64,000 nucleotides of DNA from Streptomyces yatensis. Its GTDB lineage: Bacteria; Actinomycetota; Actinomycetes; Streptomycetales; Streptomycetaceae. Below are positions 7,275 through 16,016 of the stretch, piece after piece. Made by a program: the position numbers and the translations under genes. Under the pieces are notes generated by a model, which was not told the DNA's origin, searched no databases, and was given only the letters and a program-made list of their open reading frames with translations. Within the stretch, counting starts at the first letter, position 1, and each line of letters starts with the position of its first letter. The stretch covers positions 3,472,001-3,536,000 of the forward strand of contig NZ_CP072941.1 in assembly GCF_018069625.1 (NCBI RefSeq). The letters run 5' to 3'.

Positions 7275-9491
7275 TCAGCCCTTGTCGAGGTACTCCTCGC
7301 GCTCCTTGTCCAGCAGGGCGTCCAGCGCGGTGCGCAGCTCCGGGTATCCGGTCAGCTCCGGGTCGTCGGCGACGATCGCGGTCGCCTCCTCCCGGGCCGC
7401 CGCGATGACCTCCTCGTCGTCGATGACGGCGAGCACCCGCAGCGAGGAGCGGACGCCGGACTGGGCCTGGCCGAGCACATCGCCCTCCCGGCGCTGCTCC
7501 AGGTCGATCCGGGACAGCTCGAAGCCGTCGAGCGTGGCCGCGACCGCGCCCAGCCGCGCCCGGGCGGGGCTGGCCTCGGGCATGTCGGTCACCAGCAGAC
7601 ACAGCCCGGCGGCCGAGCCACGGCCGACACGGCCGCGCAGCTGATGCAGCTGGGAGACGCCGAACCGGTCGGCGTCCATGATCACCATGGCGGTGGCGTT
7701 GGGGACGTTGACACCGACCTCGATGACGGTCGTGGCGACCAGGACGTCCACCTCGCCCGCGGCGAAGCGGCGCATCACGTCGTCCTTGGCCTCGGGCTGC
7801 ATCCGCCCGTGCAGCACCTCCACCCGCAGATCGCTCAGCGGCCCCTTGGTGAGCTGCTCGGCGACCTCGACGACGGCCAGCGGGGGGCGCTTCTCGGCCT
7901 CGTCCTCGGGGGACGGGCTCGCGGCGCCCTTGGACGCGTCCCCCTCGTCGCCGGCGTCGTCCCCGATCCGCGGGCACACCACATACCCCTGGTGCCCGGC
8001 GGCCACCTCCTCGCGCACCCGCTCCCAGGCGCGGGCCAGGAAGTGCGGCTTGTCCTTGGCGGGCACCACATGGGAGGCGATCGGGGAGCGGCCCGAGGGC
8101 AGCTGGTCCAGGACGGAGGTCTCCAGGTCGCCGAAGACGGTCATGGCGACGGTGCGCGGGATCGGGGTGGCCGTCATCACCAGCAGATGCGGGGGCTGCT
8201 TGCCCTTCGAGCGCAGGGCGTCGCGCTGCTCGACCCCGAAGCGGTGCTGCTCGTCGACGACGACCAGCCCCAGGTCGTGGAACTGGACCTTGTCCTCGAT
8301 CAGGGCGTGGGTGCCGATCACGATCCCAGCCTCGCCGGTGACCAGGTCCAGCAGCGCCTGACGGCGGGCCGCGGCGCCCATGGAACCGGTGAGCAGCACC
8401 ACCTTGGTGCCCTGCTCCGCGCCGCCGAGCATTCCCCCCTCGGCCAGCTCCCCCATCATCTCGGTGATCGAGCGGTGGTGCTGCTGGGCGAGCACCTCGG
8501 TGGGCGCGAGCATCGCCGCCTGTCCCCCGGCGTCCACGACGCCGAGCATCGCGCGCAGCGCGACCATGGTCTTGCCCGAGCCGACCTCGCCCTGGAGCAG
8601 CCGGTGCATGGGGTGGTCGGTGGCCAGGTCGGCGAAGATCTCCTCGCTGACCCGGCGCTGGCCCTCGGTGAGGGTGAACGGCAGCCGGGCGTCGAAGGCG
8701 GTCAGCAGCCCGTCCGGGACGGGCTTGCGGGGCGCCGCGGGCAGCTGGGCGTCGGCCCGCCGGCGCCGGGCGAGCGCCACCTGCAGGACGAACGCCTCGT
8801 CCCACTTCAGGCGGTCCCGGGCCATCGCGATATCGGTCTTGGTGGCCGGCCGGTGGATCTTGCGCAGTGCCTCGGGGAGCGTGGCCAGCCCCCGGCCCTC
8901 GCGGAGGCTGTCGGGGAGCGGGTCGACGAGCCCGGCCAGCGCGGTCTCCTCGTGGCCGGCCGGGCCCAGCACCGTGTCGATGGCCTGCTGGATCTGCCAG
9001 GACTCCATTTGCTTGCACGCCGGATAGAGCGGCAGCAGCTGATGGGCGAACGCCTCCACGGCCTCCGCGCCGCTCTCCGCGCCCAGCGTCTTGAACTCCG
9101 GGTGGGCCAGCTGCCGCTTGCGGTTGAAGACCGAGACCTTCCCGGCGAACATCGCGCGGGTGCCCGGCTGCAGCTCCGATCGCGGCTTGTGGACCCCCTT
9201 GCCGAAGAAGACCAGCTGGAGACGGCCGCTGCCGTCGGTGATGGTGACCTCCAGCCGGCGGCCCCGGCCGCCGTTGAACGTATGCACCCGGGCGTCGGCG
9301 ACCTGCGCCACCACGGTCACATGCTCGTCCAGGGGCAGGTCGGACAGCCGGGTCAGCTCACCGCGCTCCGCGTACCGCCGCGGGTAGTGGTGCAGCAGAT
9401 CGCCGACGGTGTGCAGGTCGAGATGGTCGGCCATCACCTTCGCGGTGTTGCCGCCCAGGACCTTCTTCAGTGGTTCATCCAGCACGGGCAC
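7275..9491 (-). CDS. recG: ATP-dependent DNA helicase RecG
   Basis: Branch-migration helicase acting on stalled forks and recombination intermediates. 738 residues from the GTG at 9491 (start VPVLDEPLKKVLGGNT); another GTG at 9509 adds six residues. An N-terminal OB/wedge domain spans ~1-250. Helicase motifs are complete: QGEVGSGKTMVALRA (Walker A), VVVDEQHRFGVEQR (motif II, DEQH), VMTATPIPRT (III), VATTVIEVGVNVP (V) and QLHQLRGRVGRG (VI). An insert rich in Asp/Ser/Glu (IGDDAGDEGDASKGAASPSP) sits between motifs III and IV. It lies between the DAK2 gene and rsmD, all on the same strand. Confidence 0.96.
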   Translation of the reverse strand: MPVLDEPLKKVLGGNTAKVMADHLDLHTVGDLLHHYPRRYAERGELTRLSDLPLDEHVTVVAQVADARVHTFNGGRGRRLEVTITDGSGRLQLVFFGKGVHKPRSELQPGTRAMFAGKVSVFNRKRQLAHPEFKTLGAESGAEAVEAFAHQLLPLYPACKQMESWQIQQAIDTVLGPAGHEETALAGLVDPLPDSLREGRGLATLPEALRKIHRPATKTDIAMARDRLKWDEAFVLQVALARRRRADAQLPAAPRKPVPDGLLTAFDARLPFTLTEGQRRVSEEIFADLATDHPMHRLLQGEVGSGKTMVALRAMLGVVDAGGQAAMLAPTEVLAQQHHRSITEMMGELAEGGMLGGAEQGTKVVLLTGSMGAAARRQALLDLVTGEAGIVIGTHALIEDKVQFHDLGLVVVDEQHRFGVEQRDALRSKGKQPPHLLVMTATPIPRTVAMTVFGDLETSVLDQLPSGRSPIASHVVPAKDKPHFLARAWERVREEVAAGHQGYVVCPRIGDDAGDEGDASKGAASPSPEDEAEKRPPLAVVEVAEQLTKGPLSDLRVEVLHGRMQPEAKDDVMRRFAAGEVDVLVATTVIEVGVNVPNATAMVIMDADRFGVSQLHQLRGRVGRGSAAGLCLLVTDMPEASPARARLGAVAATLDGFELSRIDLEQRREGDVLGQAQSGVRSSLRVLAVIDDEEVIAAAREEATAIVADDPELTGYPELRTALDALLDKEREEYLDKG

Positions 9492-9562
9492 GCGTCCATT
9501 GCACACCACGGCAGTGACAAAGCGGGTGACGAGCGGGGTGATTCAGCGTCCGGCCGCCGGTC

Positions 9563-11344
9563 TCATTCGATGCCTATGATCAGCGGCGCGGTGGGCTGAC
9601 CGCCGTGGTAGACGACCGTGTCGACAGCGAAGTGCCCCTCCCGGACATGCCGCTCCAGCCGTTCGGCGACCTCGTCGGGCAGGCCCGCACCGAGCACCAG
9701 CGTGACCATCTCGCCGCCCGAGGCCAGCATCCGGTCCAGCACCGTCTCGGCGGTCGCGGCCAGCTCCGAGCCGATCACCGCCACATCGCCGTCGATCATG
9801 CCCAGGACGTCCCCGGCCTGGCACACCCCGGCCATGGTCCAGGACTGGCGCTCGGCGACGGCCAGTTCCGCGTAGCGGGTGGCACCCGCCGCCGAGGTCA
9901 TGGCGACCACGTCCTCGTCGAAGCTGCGGGCCGGCTCGTGGACGGCGAGGGCGGCGATGCCCTGGACCGCGGAGCGGGTGGGGATCACCGCGACCCGTAC
10001 GCCCTCCGCGCGGGCCTGGGCCGCGGCCGCGGCGGCCGTGTGGCGCAGCTCGGTGTCGTTCGGCAGCAGCACGACCTCCCGGGCGCCGGCCCGGCGGACC
10101 GCGTCGACCAGTTCACCGCTGCCGGGCGGCTCCCCGGGGCGGGTGGCGACCGCGGTCGCGCCCGCCTCGGCGCACAGCGCGGCCAGCCCGTCCCCGGGGA
10201 CGACGGCGACCACGGCTCGGCCCACGCGCTCGGTACGCGGGCCGCCGATGGGGCCCTTGGCGCCGGGCTGGTCCGGCAGGACGACGACCGGGCCCGGCCG
10301 GTCCGGGCCCGCGGCGCCCGCCTTACGGGCGGCGGCGCCGTCGAAGTGGGTGATCCGGATGCGGTACGGGCGCCCGGCCTGGATGCCCGCCTCCACGGCC
10401 GCCCCCGCGTCGTCCACATGGACGTGCACATTCCACAGGCCGTCGCCGCCGACGATCACCAAGGAGTCGCCAAGGGCGTCCAGCCGCTCCCTCAGGGCGG
10501 CCACCGCCATGTCGCCGGCCTCCAGGAGGTAGATCACCTCGAAGGCGGGCCCGCCGTCCGCGGCGTCGTCGGCGGGACAGCCCGCGGGGTCCTGGCCATG
10601 CGTCCCGGCGGGGGCCAGGGCGTCACGCGTCGGGCCGTCACCGCGGGAGCGTACGGGCCCGAGCGCCGCGGGCGCCTCGCCCGACAGGGCCTCGGCGAGC
10701 CCGCCCAGGACCGTCACCAGGCCGTAGCCGCCCGCGTCGACCACCCCCGCGCGGGCGAGGACGTCGAGCTGGCCGGGGGTGGCCTGGAGCGCCGTCCGGG
10801 CGCTCTCATAGGCGGCGCGGGCCACCGTGGCGGCGTCGCCCGTGGCACGCTCCGCGCCCTCCGCAGCGGCCACGGCGACCGTAAGGACGGTGCCTTCGAC
10901 GGGGTGGGCGACGGCCAGGTAGGCGAGGTCGGCCGCGCGCCGCAGCGCCAGCCGCAGCCCGACCGCCTCGTCCGCGCCCCGGCCACCCTGCGCCGGGCCC
11001 CCCTGCGCCGGGCCGTCGGCCAGGACGTCCGCCATGCCGCGCAGCAGCTGCGCCAGGATCGTGCCGGAGTTGCCCCGCGCGCCGATCAGGGCGCCATGGG
11101 CCATGGCGCGCACCACATCGGGGAGTGTGGGACGGGAGGCGGCGGCCGAGGCGGCATGGCCGTCGAAGGCGGCGTCGACGGCCCGCGCGGCGGACTCGAC
11201 GGTCAGGTACAGATTGGTGCCGGTGTCCCCGTCCGCGACCGGATAGACGTTGATCGCGTCGATCTCCGCGCGGGCCCGGCCCAGCGCGTCCAGCGCCAGC
11301 CCGCACCAGGTCCGTACCGCATCGGCGTCGAGCGTGTGCGGCAC
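9563..11344 (-). CDS. DAK2/DhaL-domain protein (FakA/YloV-like)
   Basis: A 593-residue protein of the FakA-type fatty-acid kinase ATPase subunit family, which phosphorylates FakB-bound fatty acids. The N-terminal DhaL nucleotide-binding domain (residues ~10-210) shows INVYPVADGDTGTNLYLTV with the Mg-binding Asp residues, GARGNSGTILAQLLRG, and GVVDAGGYGLV. A C-terminal DegV-like half (~260-593) includes LVIVGGDGLWNVHVHVDD and TLVLGAG. A duplicated GPAQGGPAQGG insert sits near residue 112. No fakB-like gene is nearby, so the substrate is uncertain; it could act in another acyl-phosphate role. Upstream and divergent is rpmB. Confidence 0.85.
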   Translation of the reverse strand: MPHTLDADAVRTWCGLALDALGRARAEIDAINVYPVADGDTGTNLYLTVESAARAVDAAFDGHAASAAASRPTLPDVVRAMAHGALIGARGNSGTILAQLLRGMADVLADGPAQGGPAQGGRGADEAVGLRLALRRAADLAYLAVAHPVEGTVLTVAVAAAEGAERATGDAATVARAAYESARTALQATPGQLDVLARAGVVDAGGYGLVTVLGGLAEALSGEAPAALGPVRSRGDGPTRDALAPAGTHGQDPAGCPADDAADGGPAFEVIYLLEAGDMAVAALRERLDALGDSLVIVGGDGLWNVHVHVDDAGAAVEAGIQAGRPYRIRITHFDGAAARKAGAAGPDRPGPVVVLPDQPGAKGPIGGPRTERVGRAVVAVVPGDGLAALCAEAGATAVATRPGEPPGSGELVDAVRRAGAREVVLLPNDTELRHTAAAAAAQARAEGVRVAVIPTRSAVQGIAALAVHEPARSFDEDVVAMTSAAGATRYAELAVAERQSWTMAGVCQAGDVLGMIDGDVAVIGSELAATAETVLDRMLASGGEMVTLVLGAGLPDEVAERLERHVREGHFAVDTVVYHGGQPTAPLIIGIE

Positions 11345-11609
11345 GTAACGTCCTCCTCGGAGGCTGCTGGGGCGGGGGCGGGCATCGCGTCACCGCAGGG
11401 TAGTCGCCGCCCTCGGCGGGTGCCGGGCCAGCCATGATAGTTTCGTTGTACGGGAGTGGCCGTTGTATGCTGCTCCGGTTGCCCGATGCGAATCGGGCCA
11501 TTCCCCCCAGGCGCCGCCGATCCACCGCGATCCAGGCAACGTCCGGGGCATCCGTTCAGTGTCCTGTCTCCTCGCGGGAAGCGAGGGTGACCCGTCTTTG
11601 GAGTAACCC

Positions 11610-11795
11610 GTGGCTGCCAACTGCGACGTCTGCGGCAAGGGGCCGGGCTTCGGCAACAACATCTCGCACTCGCACCGCCGCACCCGCCGTCGTTGGAACC
11701 CCAACATCCAGACGGTGCGCGCTGTGGTCGGTCGTACCCCGAAGCGGCTCAACGTCTGCACCTCTTGCATCAAGGCCGGCAAGGTTTCGCGCTAG
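11610..11795 (+). CDS. rpmB: 50S ribosomal protein L28, zinc-binding type
   Basis: 61 residues from GTG-11610, with a Shine-Dalgarno TTTGGAG 6-7 bp ahead. Start [20 protein letters not shown]. It carries two CxxC pairs (CDVC and CTSC), so this is the zinc-containing (C+) L28. In streptomycetes a zinc-free paralogue is usually encoded elsewhere under Zur control; none is in this window. It is a single gene, divergent from the DAK2 gene, and followed by a clear terminator. Confidence 0.96.
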   Translation: MAANCDVCGKGPGFGNNISHSHRRTRRRWNPNIQTVRAVVGRTPKRLNVCTSCIKAGKVSR

Positions 11796-11843
11796 TCGTC
11801 TAGTCGCACGGCCTCCCCGCGCAAGCGGGAACCGGTACGCCGA

Positions 11844-11876
11844 GGCCGGTCCACCAACGGTGTGGACCGGCCTTTT
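11844..11876 (+). terminator. rpmB intrinsic terminator
   Basis: GGCCGGTCCAC (11844-11854) pairs perfectly with GTGGACCGGCC (11862-11872) around a 7-base loop and is followed by TTTT. It starts about 50 bp after the rpmB stop and also separates rpmB from the convergent thiD. Confidence 0.88.
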
Positions 11877-11897
11877 CGCGTGCCCTTACACGCACGC

Positions 11898-12737
11898 TCA
11901 GTCAGTTCCTTCCCGCAACCACCCGTGGTCGACCGGGCCGATGCCCGCGCCCAGGGGGAAGCCCGCCGCGATGGCGCCCGTGACGTAGTCCTTGGCCGCC
12001 GTGACGGCCTGAGGCACCTCGAACCCGCCCGCCAGATACGTGGCGATCGCCGCGGCGAGGGTGCATCCCGTGCCGTGCGTATGGCGGTTGTCGTGGCGGG
12101 GCGCCCGCAGCCAGTGCTCCTCGGTGCCGTCCGTGAGCAGATCCACCGCCTCGCCGCCGGGCAGATGGCCGCCCTTGATCAGCGCCCACCGCGGGCCGTG
12201 GCCCAGCACCGCCCCGGCCGCCCGCCGCTGATCGTCCTCCGACTCCACCCGGACGCCGGTGAGCTGGGCCACCTCGTCCAGGTTGGGCGTGGCGACGGTC
12301 GCGGTCGGCAGCAGCTTCGTACGGACCGCGTCGAGCGCCTCGGTGGCCAGCAGCGGATCGCCGTGCTTGGAGACCCCGACCGGATCGACGACCACCGGCG
12401 CGGGCAGATCCGCGAGCAGCGCGGCGACGGTCTCGACCAGTTCGGCGGTCGCCAGCATGCCGGTCTTGACCGCCTGGACGCCGATGTCGTCGGCCACGCT
12501 GCGGAACTGGGCCCGTACGGCCTCGGCGGGCAGCTCCCAGGCGCCCTGGACGCCCACGGAGTTCTGCGCCGTCACCGCGGTGATCACGCTCATGCCATGG
12601 GCGCCCAGGGCCAGCATGGTCTTCAGATCGGCCTGGATACCCGCACCGCCGCCGGAGTCCGATCCGGCGACGGTGAGGACGCGCACGGGCGCCGAGCCGT
12701 CATGGGAGGGGCGGGGGATACGAGGAGGCAGGACCAT
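11898..12737 (-). CDS. thiD: hydroxymethylpyrimidine/phosphomethylpyrimidine kinase
   Basis: Thiamine synthesis: two successive phosphorylations of HMP to HMP-PP. 279 residues from ATG-12737, preceded by CGGA; a further in-frame start lies 27 bp upstream. Family motifs: [20 protein letters not shown] near the N-terminus, [35 protein letters not shown] and the ribokinase-fold [14 protein letters not shown] with the catalytic GTGC loop. It follows thiL on the same strand, separated by a ~200-bp tandem repeat region. Confidence 0.94.
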   Translation of the reverse strand: MVLPPRIPRPSHDGSAPVRVLTVAGSDSGGGAGIQADLKTMLALGAHGMSVITAVTAQNSVGVQGAWELPAEAVRAQFRSVADDIGVQAVKTGMLATAELVETVAALLADLPAPVVVDPVGVSKHGDPLLATEALDAVRTKLLPTATVATPNLDEVAQLTGVRVESEDDQRRAAGAVLGHGPRWALIKGGHLPGGEAVDLLTDGTEEHWLRAPRHDNRHTHGTGCTLAAAIATYLAGGFEVPQAVTAAKDYVTGAIAAGFPLGAGIGPVDHGWLREGTD

Positions 12738-12780
12738 GGGTCCGAATCTACTCGCCGCCCCCACACCCCCGAGATCCCCC

Positions 12781-12940
12781 TCGGCGCCCTCACCGCCGAC
12801 GCGGCTCCCTCACCAACGACTCGACGCCCTTACGGCGGGCCCAACGCCCTTACGGCGGACTCGGCGCCCTTGAACGTTGGACGCGACGCCCTTACCGCCG
12901 ACCGGCGCCCTTACCGCCGACGCGGCTCCCTTACCGTCAC
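12781..12940. repeat. eight-copy 20-bp tandem repeat between thiL and thiD
   Basis: Units with consensus close to TCGGCGCCCTTACCGCCGAC run at 12781, 12801, 12821, 12841, 12861, 12881, 12903 and 12922, mostly with exact 20-bp period and two indels (one 22-bp, two 19-bp units). The array fills the thiL-thiD gap and runs up to the thiL stop codon at 12937. Unit-to-unit identity varies, so the array is degenerate rather than recent. No reading frame looks coding. Confidence 0.75.
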
Positions 12941-13905
12941 TCGGCGCCATTGCCGTCGCCGAAGTGGTCCCAGCCCCCATGAGCCCAGGGGGCCCCGTCC
13001 ACCGTCACCTGGGGCAGCGCCGAGGGGTTCAGCACCTCGCCGATCACCTTCCAGCGGGCCGGCAGCTTGGCGTCGGGCGGGAAGGTGGCCACGATCGCGT
13101 GGTCCTCTCCCCCGCTGAGCACCCACTGCAGCGGATCCACGCCCACCGCCTGGCCGATGTCCGACATCTGCGAGGGGATGTCGATGTCCCCCGAGCGCAG
13201 ATCGATACGGACCTTGCTGGCCTCCGCGATATGCCCGAGGTCGGCCACCAGCCCGTCGCTCACATCGGTCATGGCGGTCGCGCCGAGCCCGGCGGCGGCC
13301 GGACCGGCGTGGTACGGCGGCTCCGGCCGGCGGTGCGCCTCGACGAAGGCCCGCGGCGAGCGGAAGCCGCGTGAGAGCACCGCGTGTCCGGCCGCCGACC
13401 AGCCCAGCCACCCGGTGACGGCGACAACGTCGCCGGGCTGGGCACCGGATCGGGTGACCGGCTCGTGGTTGCGCAGATCGCCCAGGGCGGTGATGGCCAC
13501 GGTGATCGTGTCCCCGCGCACCACATCACCACCGACCACGGCCGCGCCCGCCACCTGGCATTCGTCGCGGATGCCGTCCATCAGCTCGGCCGGCCAGGTC
13601 ACCGGCAGATCGGCGGGGACCACCAGGCCGAGCAGCAGCGCGGTCGGCACCGCGCCCATGGCCGCGATGTCGGCCAGGTTCTGGGCCGCGGCCTTACGGC
13701 CGACGTCATAGGCGGTGGACCAGTCCCTGCGGAAGTGCCTGCCCTCCAGCAGGACATCGGTACTGGCCACGACCCTCCGGTCGGGCGCGGCCACGACCGC
13801 GGCATCGTCACCGGGCCCCAACCTCACCGCCGGGGTGGTGGTGAGCCGGGAGGTGAGCTCTCTGATGAGCCCGAACTCCCCCAACTCGCCCACGGTGCCC
13901 TTCAT
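12937..13905 (-). CDS. thiL: thiamine-monophosphate kinase
   Basis: Final step of thiamine diphosphate synthesis, ATP-dependent phosphorylation of ThMP. 322 residues from ATG-13905, with AAGGGG ahead. Family motifs: ELGEFGLIRELTSRL at the start, VRLGPGDDAAVV with the metal-binding Asp pair, STDVLLEGRHFRRDW, GRKAAAQNLADIAAMGA, and VSDGLVADLGHIA. Longer upstream starts exist but fall before the conserved N-terminus. The divergent AsnC-type gene starts 137 bp away. Confidence 0.95.
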   Translation of the reverse strand: MKGTVGELGEFGLIRELTSRLTTTPAVRLGPGDDAAVVAAPDRRVVASTDVLLEGRHFRRDWSTAYDVGRKAAAQNLADIAAMGAVPTALLLGLVVPADLPVTWPAELMDGIRDECQVAGAAVVGGDVVRGDTITVAITALGDLRNHEPVTRSGAQPGDVVAVTGWLGWSAAGHAVLSRGFRSPRAFVEAHRRPEPPYHAGPAAAGLGATAMTDVSDGLVADLGHIAEASKVRIDLRSGDIDIPSQMSDIGQAVGVDPLQWVLSGGEDHAIVATFPPDAKLPARWKVIGEVLNPSALPQVTVDGAPWAHGGWDHFGDGNGAE

Positions 13906-14042
13906 CCCATCGCCCCTTCGTGCTCGTGGCCGCTTGCCCACCACGCCGCGCTCCCCGCGCGGGTCTCCCCGCGCCGCATGGCGACGCGGTACCGTGGCGT
14001 CCCTTCTCCCCACATGATCCTCGTAGCCGCCCTGGAGGTTCC

Positions 14043-14276
14043 GTGGTACAGGCGTACATCCTGATCCAAACCGAGGTCGGCAAGGCCTCGACCGTGGCCG
14101 ACGTCATCGCCAAGCTCCCCGGGGTGATACAGGCGGAGGACGTCACGGGCCCCTACGACGTGATCGTCCGCGCCCAGGCCGACACCGTCGATGAGCTCGG
14201 CCGCATGGTGGTCGCGAAAGTCCAGCAAGTCGAAGGCATCACTCGAACCCTGACCTGCCCGGTCGTCCATCTCTAG
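14043..14276 (+). CDS. stand-alone Lrp/AsnC effector-binding domain
   Basis: 77-residue protein from GTG-14043 with GGAGG five bases upstream. It consists only of the ligand-binding/oligomerisation (RAM) domain: VVQAYILIQTEVGKASTVAD, GPYDVIVRAQADTVDELG, VEGITRTLTCPVVHL. There is no helix-turn-helix, so it cannot bind DNA on its own; it may act as a small-molecule sensor or as a partner of full-length Lrp proteins. Such stand-alone domains are common in actinobacteria. Divergent from thiL; the DUF3515 gene follows in 20 bp. Confidence 0.88.
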   Translation: MVQAYILIQTEVGKASTVADVIAKLPGVIQAEDVTGPYDVIVRAQADTVDELGRMVVAKVQQVEGITRTLTCPVVHL

Positions 14277-14296
14277 CTCCCCCGTATGCTCGGCCG

Positions 14297-14794
14297 GTGA
14301 ATTGCGCACACCGTAGTCTCGCCCAACGGCTCGTTCCGCTCTCCGCCACCATGGCGCTGGCCCTGGTGTCGATGGCCGGTTGCACCTTCACCGGGGATTC
14401 CGACGACAGCGTGGCGCTCGCGGTTCCCACACCGTCCGCACAGGCGGCGACGGTGTGCCGGGCGCTCCACAAGGAACTGCCCTCCACCGTGAACGGGCTG
14501 AAGCGGGGCACCGCCGAGCCCGCCTCGGACTACACAGCCGTGTGGGGGGACCCCGCCGTGCGGCTGCGCTGCGGGGTCCCCCGGCCGGAGGCCATGGGCT
14601 CCACGACCGAGTCGGCCGAGGTGAACGGCGTCGGGTGGCTGCCGGAGAAGCAAGAGGACGGCTACCGCTTCACCACCGTACTTCGCCGGGCGTATGTCGA
14701 GGTGACCGTGCCCGGGAAGTACGCCCCCGAGGTCAACGCCCTGCTCGACCTCGCCAAGGCCGTCAAGAAGACGGTGCCCAAGGGCGTGGCCTAG
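14297..14794 (+). CDS. DUF3515 lipoprotein
   Basis: 165-residue predicted lipoprotein. The signal peptide ends in a lipobox, ALVSMAGCTFTGD, with Cys-29 as the lipidated residue. The mature part carries CRALHKELPSTVNGLKR, a second Cys in RCGVPRPEAM, and VNGVGWLPEKQEDGYRF, typical of the actinobacterial DUF3515 family. Function is unknown. GTG-14297 is the start that includes the whole signal peptide. It is convergent with ddl, 15 bp away. Confidence 0.85.
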   Translation: MNCAHRSLAQRLVPLSATMALALVSMAGCTFTGDSDDSVALAVPTPSAQAATVCRALHKELPSTVNGLKRGTAEPASDYTAVWGDPAVRLRCGVPRPEAMGSTTESAEVNGVGWLPEKQEDGYRFTTVLRRAYVEVTVPGKYAPEVNALLDLAKAVKKTVPKGVA

Positions 14795-14810
14795 GGGCCC
14801 GCCCGGGCCC
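14795..14810. terminator. short GC palindrome between DUF3515 gene and ddl
   Basis: GGGCCCGCCCGGGCCC occupies the whole gap between two convergent stop codons. A 6-bp GC stem could form in either orientation; without a T-run it is only a possible bidirectional terminator. Confidence 0.35.
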
Positions 14811-15982
14811 TAGCGCAGCCCGGTCGAGCGGCGCAGCGCGGCCTGCAGCAGCCGGTCCACCAGCTCGGGGTAGCTCACACCGCTCTCCTGCCACATGCGC
14901 GGGTACATCGAGATCGGGGTGAAGCCGGGCATGGTGTTGATCTCGTTGATCACGAACTCGCCGCTGTCCAGCAGGAAGAAGTCGGCCCGGACCAGCCCCT
15001 CGCAGGACGCCGCCTCGAAGGCGGCCACCGCGAGCTCCTGGACCCGCCGGGTCTGCTCCTCGGTGAGCGGCGCGGGCACGATACCGGCCGCCGAGTCGAT
15101 GTACTTCGCCTCGAAGTCGTAGAAGGAGTGGGAGGAGACCGGCGGGATCTCGGCGGGCAGGCTGGCGCGCGGCCCGGCCTCGTACTCCAGCACCCCGCAT
15201 TCGATCTCGCGGCCGCGCAGCAGCGCCTCCACGATGACCTTCGGGTCGTGGCGCCGGGCCTCCTCGATGGCCTCGTCCAGGTCCGCCGGGTCCTCGACCT
15301 TGGTGATGCCGATGGACGAGCCGGCCCGCGCGGGCTTCACGAAGAGCGGCCAGCCGTGCTCCGCGGCGAACTCCACGATCCTGCGGCGGGCGGCGGAAGG
15401 TTCCTGCTGCCACTCCCGGGGGCGGATCACCTCGTACGGGCCGACGGGCAGCCCGAAGGAGACGAACACCCGCTTCATGTACTCCTTGTCCATGCCCACG
15501 GCGGAGGCGAGCACCCCGGCGCCCACATACGGCACCCCGGACAGCTCCAGCAGCCCCTGGAGGGTGCCGTCCTCGCCGTACGGGCCGTGCAGCATGGGGA
15601 AGACGACGTCGACGTCGCCCAGTGCCTTGGGCACCGACCCCGGCTCGCTGTAGACGACCTCGCGGCTCCCCGGGTCGACCGGGAGGACGACCGAACCCTC
15701 GCCGGACTCGGCGAGCCGTTCGACGCTGGGCAGCTCGCGGCCCGCGATGCCCATCCGCTCGGGCTCGTCGGCGGTCAGCGCCCAACGGCCGTCGGCGGTG
15801 ATGCCGATCGGCAGCACGTCGTACTTCTCGCGGTCGATGGCGCGCAGCACGGCGCCCGCGGTGACCACCGAGATGGCGTGCTCGGAGCTGCGGCCGCCGA
15901 AGACGACGGCGACGCGCGGCTTGTGCCGCTCGCCTCCGGAAGGAGCCGGGACAGGGCCTGAGGAAGGGGTCTGGCTGCTCAT
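14810..15982 (-). CDS. ddl: D-alanine--D-alanine ligase
   Basis: Makes the D-Ala-D-Ala dipeptide for peptidoglycan. 390 residues. ATP-grasp motifs: VAVVFGGRSSEHAISV, PMLHGPYGEDGTLQGLLEL, VKPARAGSSIGITKV and the metal-binding INEINTMPGFTPISMYP. The omega-loop reads HSFYDFEAKYID, with the Tyr-Lys-Tyr context typical of true D-Ala ligases rather than of D-Ala-D-Lac ligases of the VanA type. A Pro/Ser-rich lead of about 20 residues precedes the fold. It lies 34 bp after gpsA on the same strand. Confidence 0.95.
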   Translation of the reverse strand: MSSQTPSSGPVPAPSGGERHKPRVAVVFGGRSSEHAISVVTAGAVLRAIDREKYDVLPIGITADGRWALTADEPERMGIAGRELPSVERLAESGEGSVVLPVDPGSREVVYSEPGSVPKALGDVDVVFPMLHGPYGEDGTLQGLLELSGVPYVGAGVLASAVGMDKEYMKRVFVSFGLPVGPYEVIRPREWQQEPSAARRRIVEFAAEHGWPLFVKPARAGSSIGITKVEDPADLDEAIEEARRHDPKVIVEALLRGREIECGVLEYEAGPRASLPAEIPPVSSHSFYDFEAKYIDSAAGIVPAPLTEEQTRRVQELAVAAFEAASCEGLVRADFFLLDSGEFVINEINTMPGFTPISMYPRMWQESGVSYPELVDRLLQAALRRSTGLR

Positions 15983-16016
15983 ATCGCGTTGAGGTTACCT
16001 TGCGGTCCGCGCGGCG

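Noticed and set aside
6795..9599. 934-codon plus-strand open frame opposite recG and rsmD
   Set aside because: Antisense shadow of recG; the minus-strand protein has every helicase motif and the plus-strand translation has none.
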